Part shown: positions 11,954-23,925 of the stretch, one piece after another | Position numbering within the stretch: the first letter of the stretch is position 1 | How the letters are laid out: every line of letters starts with the position of its first letter | Assembly: GCA_954871525.1 (NCBI GenBank) | Contig: OX940870.1 | Span: forward strand, 5,487,501-5,551,500 | Length of the DNA: 64,000 nt | Direction of reading: 5' to 3' | Source of the DNA: Parietaria judaica | Lineage: Eukaryota; Streptophyta; Magnoliopsida; Rosales; Urticaceae | Notes under the pieces: model-generated | Told to the model about the DNA's origin: nothing | Database searches by the model: none | The model's input: only the letters and a program-made list of their open reading frames with translations | Position numbers and translations under genes: made by a program

Positions 11954-12493
11954 ATGGACAGAACATATCCGAAAAACATGGCGAGTACGAGCAACAGTTC
12001 ATCTCCGACGGTCTCTCCGACGCCGACGACGTTCGTTCAAGCGGATCCTACCACGTTCAAGGAGTTGGTCCAGAAGCTGACCGGCTCGTCCGGTGACAGC
12101 GAGAAGCTCCCGGTGACGCTGCCCTCTAGGCTCGCTAACGTCCCGGTCGCCCCGAGTGGCCCGCGTCGGTCCCCGTTCAAGTTGCAGGACCGCAGGCAGA
12201 CGATGAGGAAGCTGGAGATCAAGCTCAGCCTCGCCAGCATCGGCGGCTCGTCACCGCGGAAGATGACGTGGCTCGACTCGCCGGTGACGCCGCTGGGGTC
12301 GGAGTCACTGTTCTTGAGCTCGGGTTCCCCGTCGCCGGGGGAATCTCCGGTGGAATATTCTGAGGAAAGGGGGTTCTACATGCACCCTTCACCGTTGAGT
12401 ACGCCGAGGGGGTCGGACCCTCCGGAGCTCCTGAATCTGTTCCCGTTGACTTCACAGTCGTCGGGTCTTCGGAACTCCGGCAGGGGTAATTAA
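11954..12493 (+). CDS. VQ-motif protein, intronless, proline-directed kinase target type
   Basis: One exon codes for 179 residues; the ATG at 11954 is the first in the frame after the TATA box. The VQ motif lies at residues 35-44 (FKELVQKLTG, VQ at 39-40) inside FVQADPTTF context. VQ proteins are plant cofactors that bind WRKY transcription factors in the nucleus. Downstream are an RRSPFK plus basic segment, several SP/TP sites (SSPRK, DSPVTPL, SPSPGESP) and a conserved C-terminal block ERGFYMHPSP then LLNLFPL. This layout is that of the subgroup with Arabidopsis VQ4, VQ11, VQ31 and VQ33, some of which are substrates of MPK3/MPK6. The multiple SP sites suggest similar control here (inference). 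The gene is GC-rich compared with its flanks. I do not assign an orthologue. Confidence 0.9.
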   Translation: MDRTYPKNMASTSNSSSPTVSPTPTTFVQADPTTFKELVQKLTGSSGDSEKLPVTLPSRLANVPVAPSGPRRSPFKLQDRRQTMRKLEIKLSLASIGGSSPRKMTWLDSPVTPLGSESLFLSSGSPSPGESPVEYSEERGFYMHPSPLSTPRGSDPPELLNLFPLTSQSSGLRNSGRGN

Positions 12494-12873
12494 TTAATTA
12501 ATTAATTAATTTTATTTAATTAAGGTATGAACAAAAAAAAAATTAAGGTATTTTTTTCTTCAAGATTTACTTTTCTTTTGACATTTGTTTGTTGCATGAA
12601 GGAGCTACTTTAGTTTTTCGTTATATACATAATAAGGTGTGGTTTTGGGATGTATTATGGGTTATATTAATTAGTGATTTTAGATGGATTGATTTATGCA
12701 ACATTTTTCTATATATGCATGGTTATCGAAATGTATATTTAACATTTTCTTATGTATATTATTATATTTATAATCCAATTTTAAGTAGGCTAGCTCTTTA
12801 GTATTTCCTATACGAGATATAACCATATAATATATATATATAGACTATAGTCTATACTCTATAGACTATTGTC
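12494..12873. other. 3' flank of the VQ gene
   Basis: It starts with a (TTAA)n run directly after the stop codon and is AT-rich throughout. It probably holds the VQ 3' untranslated region. A small palindrome of TAGACTATAGTCTA type occurs near 12841-12856. Confidence 0.5.
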
Positions 12874-12881
12874 CATAATAC

Positions 12882-13714
12882 CAAGGTTCAACTTACCGAT
12901 TTTACCGATAAACCGATTACCGTTTTCGACGGATTAATCGATAGCTTACCGATTAACCGACGGAAAACCTATAACACTGTAGCTTACCGATTACCGATAC
13001 TTTTCGATGATTATCGACGGATTATCGATACTTTTCGATACTTTTTGACATCTAACTTATAAAATATTTTGATAATATCATACCACAAAACATATGTTAA
13101 ATTATTAAGTGTATAATTATAATATTAATATTAGTTGAAGTGTATAATATTAAATGAATATACATATTAAGTGTATATGTATGTTAGGTGAAGTTAATAT
13201 GTATGTTAAGTGTATAATATTAGTTGAAGTGTGTAATATTAAGTTAAATTATTAAGTGAAAGTGTATGTGTATGTTAAGTTGTGTAATATAAGTTGAATA
13301 ACAAAAAGTCCCACATTGATAGATGACAAGAGTTTGGTGATGTTTATATACTAAATATTAGGGACAAGGGCTTGGGCCCTTTGGGTCATAGGATTTTGTG
13401 GATGGGGGAGGACTCACACAAATGTTACACCACCACACGCGCGCGCCGCCGCCGTCCGTCCGGACGGACGTGACGTGGCGAGGTGAGGTGAGGTGACCTT
13501 GTGCAAATATAATTATTTTTGCCGAAATTTTTTTTACCGAAAAATACCTTTTTTTTACACTGATTTTACCGAAAATCGGTTGGAAAATGTTTTATCGAAA
13601 ACCTCGAAAATCGTCGAAAAGTATATAAAAACGATAAGCATTACAACCGGCAACTTACCGGTAACTATCGAAAAGCCGAAAAATCGACGATTATCGTCGA
13701 AAATTCCAACCTTG
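12882..13714. mobile_element. Non-autonomous hAT-type element, 833 bp, perfect 8-bp duplication
   Basis: Ends are CAAGGTTCAAC and, inwards from the right, CAAGGTTGGAA. CATAATAC is repeated exactly on both sides (12874-12881, 13715-13722). Subterminal DNA is filled with TTACCGATT / TCGAAAA-type motifs. An internal run of ATATTAAGTG-like repeats (about 13120-13290) is shared with the related element at 59492-60289. No transposase is coded. A GTCCCACATTG box at about 13308 followed by TATATA resembles a small-RNA-gene style promoter. Confidence 0.88.
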
Positions 13715-13722
13715 CATAATAC

Positions 13723-14662
13723 AACTCAAGAATTTCCTTTTAAAATCTTTACATTTCTCGACTTTGCAACCTCGAGACTCAAATTAAAGACTATCGTAAC
13801 ATGAAAAAACTATTAAAAAAAACTATTATAAAAAAATCACCAACTTATATATATAGTATATACACATATATTATTAATAATGCTCATAAACAGTGCTTTC
13901 ATTCACCTAACCGCCGCGAACGACTGGTTTCTGAAGGTACTGTAGAACACAGCAATAAGGTGTTCGACATGTCTCTTTTTTATTCTATATTACTTTCTTC
14001 TTCGGTTTCAGAGTACCAATAATTAGTTTTCATTTAGTCAACTCTCAAAATCTGCATGGCACGGTACGTACCCGAGTATTTATACAATATTAAATTCACC
14101 TAATATACGTCGTACGTGTCTCTTCAAACTTTATAGTAAATTTATTATATACAAATTTAATTTGTAATTTTACAAGATCGACTGCATTACGGTGTCGAAT
14201 ATCAAACCAAAGAAGTTAATCTTGGAAGGTGTATACAATAATATTCTACACTACCACATTAAAATGCTAACAAATTGTATATATAAAAAAATCCATTATT
14301 TATTTGAAGATCAATCCATATATATGTGTTTCTAATCCCAAAAAATTGAGATTAAGGTCCAATTTCTTTTTATTTTGCTGTTTCTAATTGTAAATATTCA
14401 TAATAAATTAGTACAGGAAATATGTTTGAATGGGAACATTAAAAAGGGAGCATCACAATCTTACACAAAAAACTAAGCACAATAATTAGAAATCATCATG
14501 ATTAGTATTACTACAAAAAGTCAAGAGTTCATTAATCAATATATATTCTTAGATGAATGTATTGCTAATTGACCCTTTGGACCAAATAACAACTAGCAGT
14601 CTACGATCTAGTATGATCATAAGTTAAGTGCATTATTGGAGTCTTATAAGTAACTGCTAGAG

Positions 14663-14697
<35 letters not shown>

Positions 14698-14878
14698 TTA
14701 AGCTGTTTATGAAATAAAAACACACACTTATATTATATATATATAAGCAAATACATATCAAGATGAGATGTAATTAATTTTTCCTATGTTACTCTTATGT
14801 ATTTATTTATATTATACAAATATCAAATAGACTGCTTACCCGGAACCACCCGCAAATTTAATTTACAGGTTTATAGAA
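13723..14878. other. Gene-free AT-rich DNA
   Basis: No supportable gene. It contains a (TA)n run at about 14666-14694 and nothing else that I recognise. Confidence 0.5.
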
Positions 14879-14888
14879 AGCGGTGCGG

Positions 14889-15048
14889 CATAAGCGGAAC
14901 TAGGATTTAAACTTTGGGGGGTTGATTTAAATTTTTAGTGTAAAATAAAGGGTTCATTTGTAATTTTTAAAAAATTGGTACTAAAAATAATAAAAAAATG
15001 ATAAGTTGGGGGGCTGTAACCACTCTAGTCTTGTGAGTGGTTCCACCT
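14889..15048. mobile_element. Short TIR element of 160 bp with perfect flanking repeat
   Basis: AGCGGTGCGG occurs exactly at 14879-14888 and 15049-15058, bracketing the element. The left end contains GCGGAACTAGGATTT, which resembles the inward right end of the hAT element at 58985-59417. The right end, inverted, reads GGTGGAACCAC. The class is probably hAT, with the exact terminus uncertain by one or two bases. Confidence 0.65.
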
Positions 15049-15246
15049 AGCGGTGCGGATATGTCGATAGAGTCGTAAGAGCTTAAAAACCAATACCAAT
15101 TGTGACGATCTGATTTTATAAATATACCACAAAATTTAAGAAACATTTTCGCAAAAGTTTAACACAAAAAAAAAGATCTATTGTCCGCCGAAGGGGTCGT
15201 AACTAGGTATAACGGGGCTTTTTAAACCTTGATTTCGAGCTCTTTC

Positions 15247-15289
<43 letters not shown>

Positions 15290-15290
15290 T
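15247..15290. repeat. (ATA)n microsatellite
   Basis: About fourteen units. It appears to have replaced the left tip of the adjoining MITE. Confidence 0.95.
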
Positions 15291-15726
15291 GCAGCAATAA
15301 TGCACAACCTTTGGTCAATAGAGGTTCTAGGTCACTAACCTTTCAAAGTGTCGGCAAAAATGCATAACTTGCGTTGACTGTGAAATTTGTTGGTCCTTCT
15401 GGTAAGGACGTTAAGTGTGTTGATGTGGCATCGTATTATTATCAAATGGATAGCCAACTGGGCATAACATAACCTAAATTACGGTATATACTGCAATTTA
15501 TCCTATTAACTTATGTTAATTAATGTTACACTTGGCACCTCATATCCAGTTGGCTATCCATTTGACAATAATATGATGCTACATTAGTACAAATTAACCT
15601 TATTAACAAAAGGACCAACGAATTTCACGATCAACGCAGGTTGTGCATTTTAGCCAACATTTTAAAAGGTTGACGACCTAAAACCCTTGTTGACTAAATA
15701 TTGTGCATTATTACCGCAATTTACCC
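15291..15726. mobile_element. Inverted-repeat MITE, Mutator-like, left tip lost
   Basis: The two arms (GCAGCAATAATGCACAACC on the left; inwards from the right GGGTAAATTGCGGTAATAATG) are about 120 bp inverted repeats joined by a less similar core. The right terminus GGGTAAATTGCGG resembles that of the 7593-8579 foldback. The equivalent left tip is missing where the ATA run abuts, so no target duplication can be read. Confidence 0.7.
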
Positions 15727-15735
15727 TTATTAATA

Positions 15736-17049
15736 TCATAATGTGTATAATTAATATAACCGAGAGAAAGAAAAAAAAATTGCTTACTAGTGTGGTCCAC
15801 AGGTGAGAAGGCATGGACCTTGGGCGAGTAGAATTTCAACGGCGTGGATGGATGTTTCTCGAGTTCGATGGGCCCACTTTCAAAACGACCAATAGCTTCC
15901 CACAGCCAGTCCTCCTTGAATCGATCACGTCATGCGTTTTTCAACCAATCACTGATTCACTATTCACTATTCACTACCACAAGCAATCTGTTACGTGAGT
16001 GGGTCCCACGCGGACTCGATCAACGGCCACTAATGGCTTGGTTTAAAAACTTGTTAGGACCGTCCACACCGAATCACCCTTATAGAATGTTTTACATCAT
16101 TTACAAAAAAAAAATACAAAAAAAAAATCCAAATATAAAAAATGAAATGTATTAATTTTCAGGAGCCTCAACTACTCTACTTAAATTAAAAAAAAAAAAA
16201 AAAATCACTTAGAATTCAACGGAAGACGAAAGTGAGCACGTGAGACGTAACTCAAGGCAATGAAGATTTCACAAATGATTTATTCATGACGAGCATGGAG
16301 TACGTAAAATAGAACAATATTGTATCTAAAAGACTAGAATGAAACCAACGTACCTAGTTATCACTACTAACGTTAGGAGTGAGAAAACGGCGCAAAGAGA
16401 GAAAAAGTTTTTGTGCTTTCAAATGAAAGTACAGCTGAAACCTAATACAACACTTTGATTTTGCTACGAAACGAACAAACATATTTTTCGTGTTGAAGAA
16501 GTATCACACACGAGACAATACCACTTCTTCAACTATCTGATTCACACATTTTCCTAGAATTTTTCTAGGAAAAGAATGAATATATATTATATATATTCAT
16601 GAAGCTGATTGGTAGCTTTGGAAATTGCTTGCCTAATTCGGTTTTGACTTGTACACACTTTTTGTCCATTTGGGTTGGATCCAATTGGTTTCAAGTTCAA
16701 CCCTTTTGTTTTCTTCTTTCTATTTTTTTCTTGGAAGATCATTAAATTCCTCATCTCTCTCTCTCTCTCCCTCCAAGGAGTCAATGCATCATCATCCTTT
16801 TGTCTACACCCTGGAATGAATTCAGACTGCTCTTCTTGGTGATTAATAGTCAATGATCCAATCATAAATATGTCAAGTATTAAAGGAATAATGACCATAA
16901 GGTGATAGAGACAAGCATAATGGTGTCTCCAAATAAATATATATAGGCAGGTTTAATTAAGTTAATTATCATATAATATATTAAATGTCTCATGTTGAAT
17001 ATGCTTATTACAAGATAAGTATTTATTTTTTCTTGACCAACTAGATAAG

Positions 17050-17081
<32 letters not shown>

Positions 17082-18121
17082 AGTTGGGTGGTACTAATGA
17101 CCAAGATTACATGTACTCAAATTACAAGATATTTATCACGGTAAGAACAACCGCAAGTATTGTCGGCCAAGATTACATATATTACTCAATTTCTGCGTCT
17201 CAAGGTCATGGAAGAGTCTTATTGTACTAGGTTTACCACTAGGCCAAGCAAGTATATAATTTTATTACCTTATAATTAACCTTTCTGAATTGTTGTCCTG
17301 AAGCTACATTATTATCGTAAATAGTTGAGAAGCAAAGATATATTCTTTTTGCCCCCATAAATAATTGTATTTTTTCAAAAGATAATGACTCATCGGTACA
17401 TTAAAATTAACTTTCTAGATATTCTAAAAAAAATAACTTTCTAGATATGTTTTACAGCTAAGGGTGTGAGGCAAAAATACTTAAACATTTACTACACGCT
17501 GCAATTAATCCTTTTAAAATTTTATTTACATGACGTGGCATGTTGTGCCACATTAAGTTGCAAAAAGAAAAACAGAAAAAAAAGAGTAGTGTTAGCCGTT
17601 AGGCATTTTAGCTGCTAAAAAGGTACTTGAGTTGAGATATTAAAATACTAAAATGTTAAAATATTTTGGTGCAAATAACCCTATATATAATATAATATGA
17701 TCATTGCAAATTATTTAATAAATACACACACAAAATTAGGCGATGAAAATTTAATTTTAAAAATCAATCACATTATTATTCATGTTACTATCCAGATTAT
17801 TTTAAATATGTTTGGATTTGCATATTAAGATAAAACTATATAATTAATAAAAACACTAGTCCTAATGGATTAGGTGATTGGATTAATAATTTGTTTGAAT
17901 TTTAAAGCGTAGTTAATTTGTGGCTGTTTCATGTAGAGCCGACAGCGATTAACTCTTTAACTGAATATTAATCACTAATCAGAGACTTATATTGTTTAAG
18001 TGATTTTGTGGAAGCTGAAACGGGTTATTTAGTTCATGCACAAGTTAGGTAATGGGTCATTTCGAGTTGTCTGCTTAAGATCACCATATATAATCTTAAT
18101 TTATACACACACACACACACA

Positions 18122-18161
<40 letters not shown>

Positions 18162-20308
18162 AACTTTAGATAGTGAAACTCTACCAATAGTTAAGCTTCA
18201 AACTCTTAACAATTTTACACATTATAAGGTTTGATTTTTATATCAAAACATATAAATAAATTGGTATGGTTGATTAGATAATTAGTGAAAATATTGAGCA
18301 CAAATATATTAGCAAAGCAACAAGTTTAGAACGCACGAAGACAAGACCTATTATCAACTCTATATTGAGCAATCAACGTCGACTTTTTAATGACTTTAAA
18401 TTGTGTATATAAAACAAACAGACTTTCACATACTGATCGTTCTTATGATTGCTCTAGATTTTGCTAGACAATATATATCTATCAAGATATTCAGATGTCT
18501 CTCACCACAATAGTAATTTATTTTATTTGCTTTTCTTTTATAATAAAAATACAGTTCAACCAGTGATGAGTTAAACATGAATGATCACATAATTCAGTTC
18601 ATTTTTTCGTCTGAGTTCAAGATATATTCATATATGAAGAAATAATATTTTCATTATGTTGGGGAATAATATATTCATATAAAATTATGACCCAACATAA
18701 TAAATCAACGATATATTACTTAGATTGGTCTGCTTTTTAGATAAGTATACTAATTTTAATATCTTATGTTTATTCTTTGGTCCTATTTTTGACTTTGTTT
18801 TCTTGACAAATTAATCAATTGGAATATTAATTTGTCATTTTTTCTAATGTTCAATCAATTTGGTAATGAGTATTACTATATGCTGACGTGTCATGCATCC
18901 CATGGAAGGACCGTCGCAATGAATGAAGTCTAATTGGGTATATTCTCTTTTTAATTCTTTTAACTATATATTACAAAAAATTAGCTTCAAATTGTTTTTC
19001 TTATTTGGGCTGTATTTGAAAAGTATATGGAGTCCTTGTTGGGCCGATGAAGCCCTTTATAATTACTTCTGACCCCTTGATTCAAAGTCCATTTACAAAG
19101 ACAATAAATCACCTTCATAAATAATAAAAATAAAATAAAAAATAGTTTGCATCACATGTTTTATTTCTTTTTATTTTTTAAATAAAAACAGAGACTCGAA
19201 ATCGCTTAAAACAAACCCAAGAGCAAGTTAATGCCGAAGAATCACAAAACGAAAAATGCGGCTAGTAATAACATAAATAAAACATATATAAGAATTTACG
19301 TTGAACGAGAAGATAGATACCATGAAATAAAGTTCGAATGTATATATTGTGTAACCATAATTCAAGTGGACACAAAATAAATAAATAAAATCAAGTGAAA
19401 CCCTCATTAACAAACTTAAAAATAAAAGAAGAAACGTTAAAAATTTACTAAACTCGGCTATGTTTAGTTTTCACTACTACACTGGACTTTAATTATGTCA
19501 TTTTCGTTAAAAAAAAAAAAAAAAAAACTGAATTGCAGCCACGTGTACATTGGGTTGTGAATAGCTCCATTTTCATGTCATAAATTGAGTACTTATGTCA
19601 CAAATATGTAATATGTTGGACGGTGAGAAAGTGAAGAATGAACAAAGTTTAGGATGTTTCTTTTGGGTTTTCAACGTCAAAATTGTACATGAAAACCACG
19701 TGTGATTCCTTTCCTTTCCATTTGAAGTTCGTGGAATTTGATTAAGCGTGTAGCTTTACATTTTTAAACGACTTGAGTTCATGTGAAAGCTAAAGACTTT
19801 GACTAACTGATTTGACCAAAATGATCCAACAACTGCTTTTCTGGATCGCTCCGTCCACTTTCTATATATTTTTATTATTATTGTTCAACTTTATATTGTT
19901 ATTATCGTTAATTGGCGCATAAGCACTCGCTCGCTACTACTTTATTTTTTATATCATAAACTCATTTTTTAGTGTTAAAGTTCTCGATATCTATTAATTT
20001 CTTTATTTATAAAATTTCGTTGCTTTTCTTTAAATAATTTAATAGAATTTAGAATATGCCGTTAAAGCTTGGACGTGTCGCTTTTAAAAACAGTCAAGAT
20101 GCCGATGAAAGAGCAGTAAAGTGAGAACGTTGGCAAAAATTCCTATACAATGCTTACTAATCCAATTTATTTATTTTAATCCAAATTTTTTGAATTAAAA
20201 ATTCTTAAAATTTATCTCTTAAAATAGAAATTCGAAACGTCTACAGTTTTAAATATTAATATTTTTAAAAATCTAAAATCAAACTATCTATATTTACGAT
20301 CAATATTA
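15736..20308. other. Gene-free intergenic DNA, 4.6 kb
   Basis: I see no supportable gene. There are (TA)n runs at about 17049-17078 and 18125-18157, the latter preceded by (CA)n at 18107-18123, and many poly-A/T stretches. A less AT-rich patch at about 15780-16060 contains a GTGGGTCCCACG palindrome near 16001; it may be promoter-like, but no gene follows. Confidence 0.5.
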
Positions 20309-20317
20309 TAATTAAAA

Positions 20318-20577
20318 GAGTTAATCACGGCATAACTTCTCAATTTTAGATCAATTGGTGCGTCATAACTTAATTACCAGTAAGAATACCAAAAGATGGG
20401 CTCCGTCCATGATAAACTAAGGGTTGTTAGTCAAACGTCCCACATGACATTCAAACATTCACGTGACATTTTTCACGTGGCATTTTGATATATTGATACA
20501 TTTATCGCTATTAAATGGATTTGTGACCATGCCTTCCCAGTTAACCTAAGGTTGAGGATTTATACCGTAATTAACCC
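20318..20577. mobile_element. Mutator-like MITE, 260 bp, perfect 9-bp duplication
   Basis: The termini are GAGTTAATCACGGCATAA and, inwards from the right, GGGTTAATTACGGTATAA. TAATTAAAA is repeated exactly at 20309-20317 and 20578-20586. A 9-bp duplication and G-initial inverted repeats fit a non-autonomous Mutator-like element. It lies about 120 bp upstream of the MGD1 TATA box. Confidence 0.82.
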
Positions 20578-20695
20578 TAATTAAAAATGTTAAGGACTAC
20601 TGCCTCAAATTTTACAAATCGATATTATAATTAAAAATGCTATAATTCCAAGTATTTTTGCCGCAATATTATATAGTTTTTATTTTCAATATTGG

Positions 20696-20703
20696 TATAA
20701 ATA
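20696..20703 (+). promoter_or_regulatory. Candidate TATA box of MGD1
   Basis: TATAAATA lies 178 bp upstream of the MGD1 start codon. A leader of roughly 145 nt would follow. This is position-based only. Confidence 0.4.
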
Positions 20704-20873
20704 ATTGTATATAACTAGTATATACTCAGTAATACACCAAAAATCCAATCTTTGTGGCCACAAAGTTATCCCCAAGATTTCCGTCTCGCAAAACCCCACA
20801 CTCTCTTCTCTTCTCCGCCATTTTTCTTGCTCGCCAAGCTTCGACTCTCAGACAGCTCTGAGCGAACCAGACC

Positions 20874-23518
20874 ATGCACAACCCTTCGCCCGTGGCTCAA
20901 GAGCCATGCCTTCCCATTTCCGACTCCCTCGTCTCGCAACTGGGTCGTCTCGCCTTGGCCTCCAAGCTTCGCAGCTCAGCCTCCGATGGCCACCCTTCGT
21001 TCCTTTCCAATTTCGCCTTCGCCGACTCCGTCTCCGTCAAGAGGCTCAGGCCGAGCGCGTCGCTGAGCCTCGGCGTCAAGAACGCCTCCAGAATCAGCAA
21101 GCTCGTCGTCAATTTCAACCGGGCGATTCGCTCCCACTGCGAGCGAATCCCGATCGGCTTCGCATCCGTCGGGAATTGCAACAACGACGTCAAAGACAGC
21201 GACGGCGGCAATGGGCTTAACGGTATCGAGGCCGTGGAGGAGAACGCGTTGCCCGCGAATGGCGTCGACGCCGAGAGCCCTAAGCGCGTCCTCATCTTGA
21301 TGAGCGACACTGGAGGCGGACACCGAGCCTCTGCCGAGGCGATAAAGGCGGCTTTCAACGAGCAATTCGGGGACGAGTATCAGGTAATTTACCACTCTCT
21401 TGGTTGGAAGACCGAATTCTTCGAAGTTTCGTTGTGTTCTTGAGGCTTAAGAGAGTGAGTTTAACAGGTGTTTGTTACTGATTTGTGGTCTGAACACACG
21501 CCATGGCCGTTTAACCAACTTCCCAGGAGCTACAACTTCCTGGTGAAGCACGGTTCTCTGTGGAGGATGACGTATTACGGAACCGCGCCGCGGGTTATTC
21601 ACCAGTCGAATTTCGCTGCAACTTCGACGTTCATAGCTCGGTTAGGCTTGTTCTTGTTCTCGCTCTAAAGAAATCTCATTAGGGAGTTGAATATTGATTA
21701 AACTCTGGTTCTGTGAATGATCTGTAGAGAGGTGGCGAAAGGGCTCATGAAGTATCAACCTGATATCATCATCAGTGTGCATCCATTGATGCAACATGTC
21801 CCGCTTCGAATCTTGAGATCGAAGGGTCTTCTTGACAAGATCGTGTTCACCACCGTAGTCACGGATCTAAGCACTTGCCATCCTACGTGGTCGGTTTCGA
21901 TCCTCGCCTTAATGTTGATATTCTCACATTCATGCATTTCTCTCATTGTGTATCTCATTGTATAGGTTTCATAAGCTTGTGACGAGATGCTACTGCCCGA
22001 CGTCTGAGGTAGAAAGGCGAGCACACAAGGCTGGGCTCAAGCCTTCGCAGATCAAGGTCTACGGGCTCCCTGTGCGACCTTCGTTTGTTAAGCCTGTGAG
22101 ACCGAAGGTTGGTTCCTATTAACCGTGACTGTTTGGTTTGGTTCTGTTGACTAACATTACTCATATGGTTCGAGTAGTTATGTTTAAGGGTTGGGGCTCT
22201 GTCCCATGTAGTGTTTTCCTATTGAAACAGTCAGTTTTGAACAATGAGAAGGGGAAGCCGAGTTTATTTAGTGGATGACAGGAAAATTAGCTTAGTTTCT
22301 CTCTACGGTTTTGTAGAAAAAAGGGTTTCATCGATCCTGGATTCGCGACAAGATCAATAAGACAATAACCCATCATTGCAACGGGTTCCTTCTTCATTCA
22401 TAAACTATCTGCTATTGCATTGTCTTCAATGACTTAGAATATATGGTACACTTTTATAATCTCTTTTTCTTGCTGGAATTTGCCTAATTTGCTTCTGTGT
22501 GTGTAGATTGAATTAAGGAAAGAGCTGGGTATGGATGAGGATCTCCCGGCCGTTTTGTTGATGGGAGGAGGAGAAGGGATGGGCCCCATTGAGGCCACTG
22601 CTCGGGCTCTCAGTGATTCATTGTACGATGATGTTCTTGGCGAGGCGAGAGGTCAGATTCTCGTGATATGTGGTCGGAATAAAAAGCTCGTCAAGAAATT
22701 GAGTTCGATTGATTGGAAAGTTCCCGTGGAGGTATTGGTTGGTTCTTTTCACCCTACTTAATCGTACAAGAGTTATTGGCTTCAATCCACCCTTAATTTG
22801 TTTATGGTGCACTTTCTCCACCAAATATTCATTTCTGTTGCAATTTGCCATCGGAACTATCATTTTTACGCAAAATTCTCCATATAAATGCCGTTTGATG
22901 ATGATTTCGATTGTATAACAAAACACGGAGTTTAATTTGATAAATTGGTTGTGTTATAGGTGAAGGGGTTTGTCAGTAAAATGGAAGAGTGCATGGGAGC
23001 TTGTGACTGCATTATAACCAAGGTAAATTATTTTCTCTCATGGTAACGTTCACGGTTTTCTTTAATTTAATTATTTAAAAATCGGCTTAAAAACTTGTTA
23101 TAATGATCCTCTTATATAGGCCGGCCCTGGGACAATCGCAGAAGCCATGATTCGAGGGGTGCCTATAATTTTGAATGATTATATTGCAGGACAGGTAATT
23201 AATTTTTATATCATTAAATTACATGTGATTTTCCGGTTTCTGTTTCTTCATCTTCTAACAGCGTTACTAACATCGTTACAGGAAGTTGGAAATGTGCCTT
23301 ACGTAGTTGAAAATGGATGCGGAAAGTACTCTAAATCTCCAAAAGAAATAGCGAAAATCGTTGCTCAATGGTTTGGTCCAAAAGCGGACGAACTCGAGGC
23401 CATGTCGCGGAATGCACTGAAGCTGGCGAAGCCGGATGCCGTGTTTAAGATTGTTCATGATCTTCACGAGCTTGTTAGACAACGAAGCTTAGTACCGCAA
23501 TTATCATGTACAGCTTGA
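20874..23518 (+). CDS. MGD1: Monogalactosyldiacylglycerol synthase, type A, chloroplast
   Basis: Transfers galactose from UDP-galactose to diacylglycerol, making MGDG, the main thylakoid lipid, at the inner envelope of the chloroplast. Eight exons: 20874-21383, 21468-21640, 21728-21889, 21966-22107, 22507-22731, 22960-23022, 23120-23194, 23282-23518. They sum to 1587 nt (528 residues), all with GT-AG introns and consistent phase. Residues 1 to about 137 form a Ser-rich, basic region as expected for a transit peptide; a long leader is the mark of type A. The glycosyltransferase family 28 fold starts at residue 138 ([19 protein letters not shown]). Later motifs include [10 protein letters not shown] (exon 5), [22 protein letters not shown] (exons 6-7; shown here as consecutive blocks) and [11 protein letters not shown]. 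The ATG choice matches the short Met-x-Asn-Pro start of the family. It converges on HEMB. Confidence 0.96.
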
Positions 23519-23634
23519 GATTAATGTAGTGCTTAGAAAATCAAATTTTGTAGCAACCCTAATAGTAAGCATTTGCGTTCCATTCGATCGCCTCGTAAAT
23601 GATGAATACTGGAATTTGTTCGGGAATATCCAAA

Positions 23635-23925
23635 TCGCCATGTGAGGATTATGTGGGCGCCGGCCCTTGGGAAGCACAGCAACGACTCTTAACATATCTT
23701 TTTCTTCATCGATGAATTTACTTCCTCAACGGCTTTGATCTTCGAGTGTTCCCCTGATATCCGAGTGAGCGGGACGGCATGGAAATATAGTTGAGGAAGT
23801 ATGAAAGCTGTTGCGGAGAAGTCTAGTTATATCCTTGTAATAGAGAGCGGGTTTGACCTACATACAAAAGTCAATGTCAAAACAAATCGATTCTTTTTGT
23901 AGATCGACCGAAGTATCGAAAGACA
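23635..23925 (-). pseudogene. Broken partial copy of HEMB 3' exons
   Basis: On the minus strand this segment resembles the last two coding exons of HEMB. GAGGATTATGT then GCGCCGGCCCTT, and TTTTTCTTCATCGATGAA (plus-strand letters), correspond to exon 12. GTTGCGGAGAAGTCTAGTT and GCGGGTTTGACCT correspond to exon 11. Most of the intron between them is missing and the reading frame is broken in several places. It lies about 0.9 kb beyond the HEMB stop, in the same orientation, and just after the MGD1 stop, so it may be transcribed as part of the MGD1 3' end. Confidence 0.85.

Noticed and set aside
13493..13804. 103-codon open frame
   Set aside because: It spans the end of the hAT element and its flank; the composition is that of the CGAAAA subterminal repeats.
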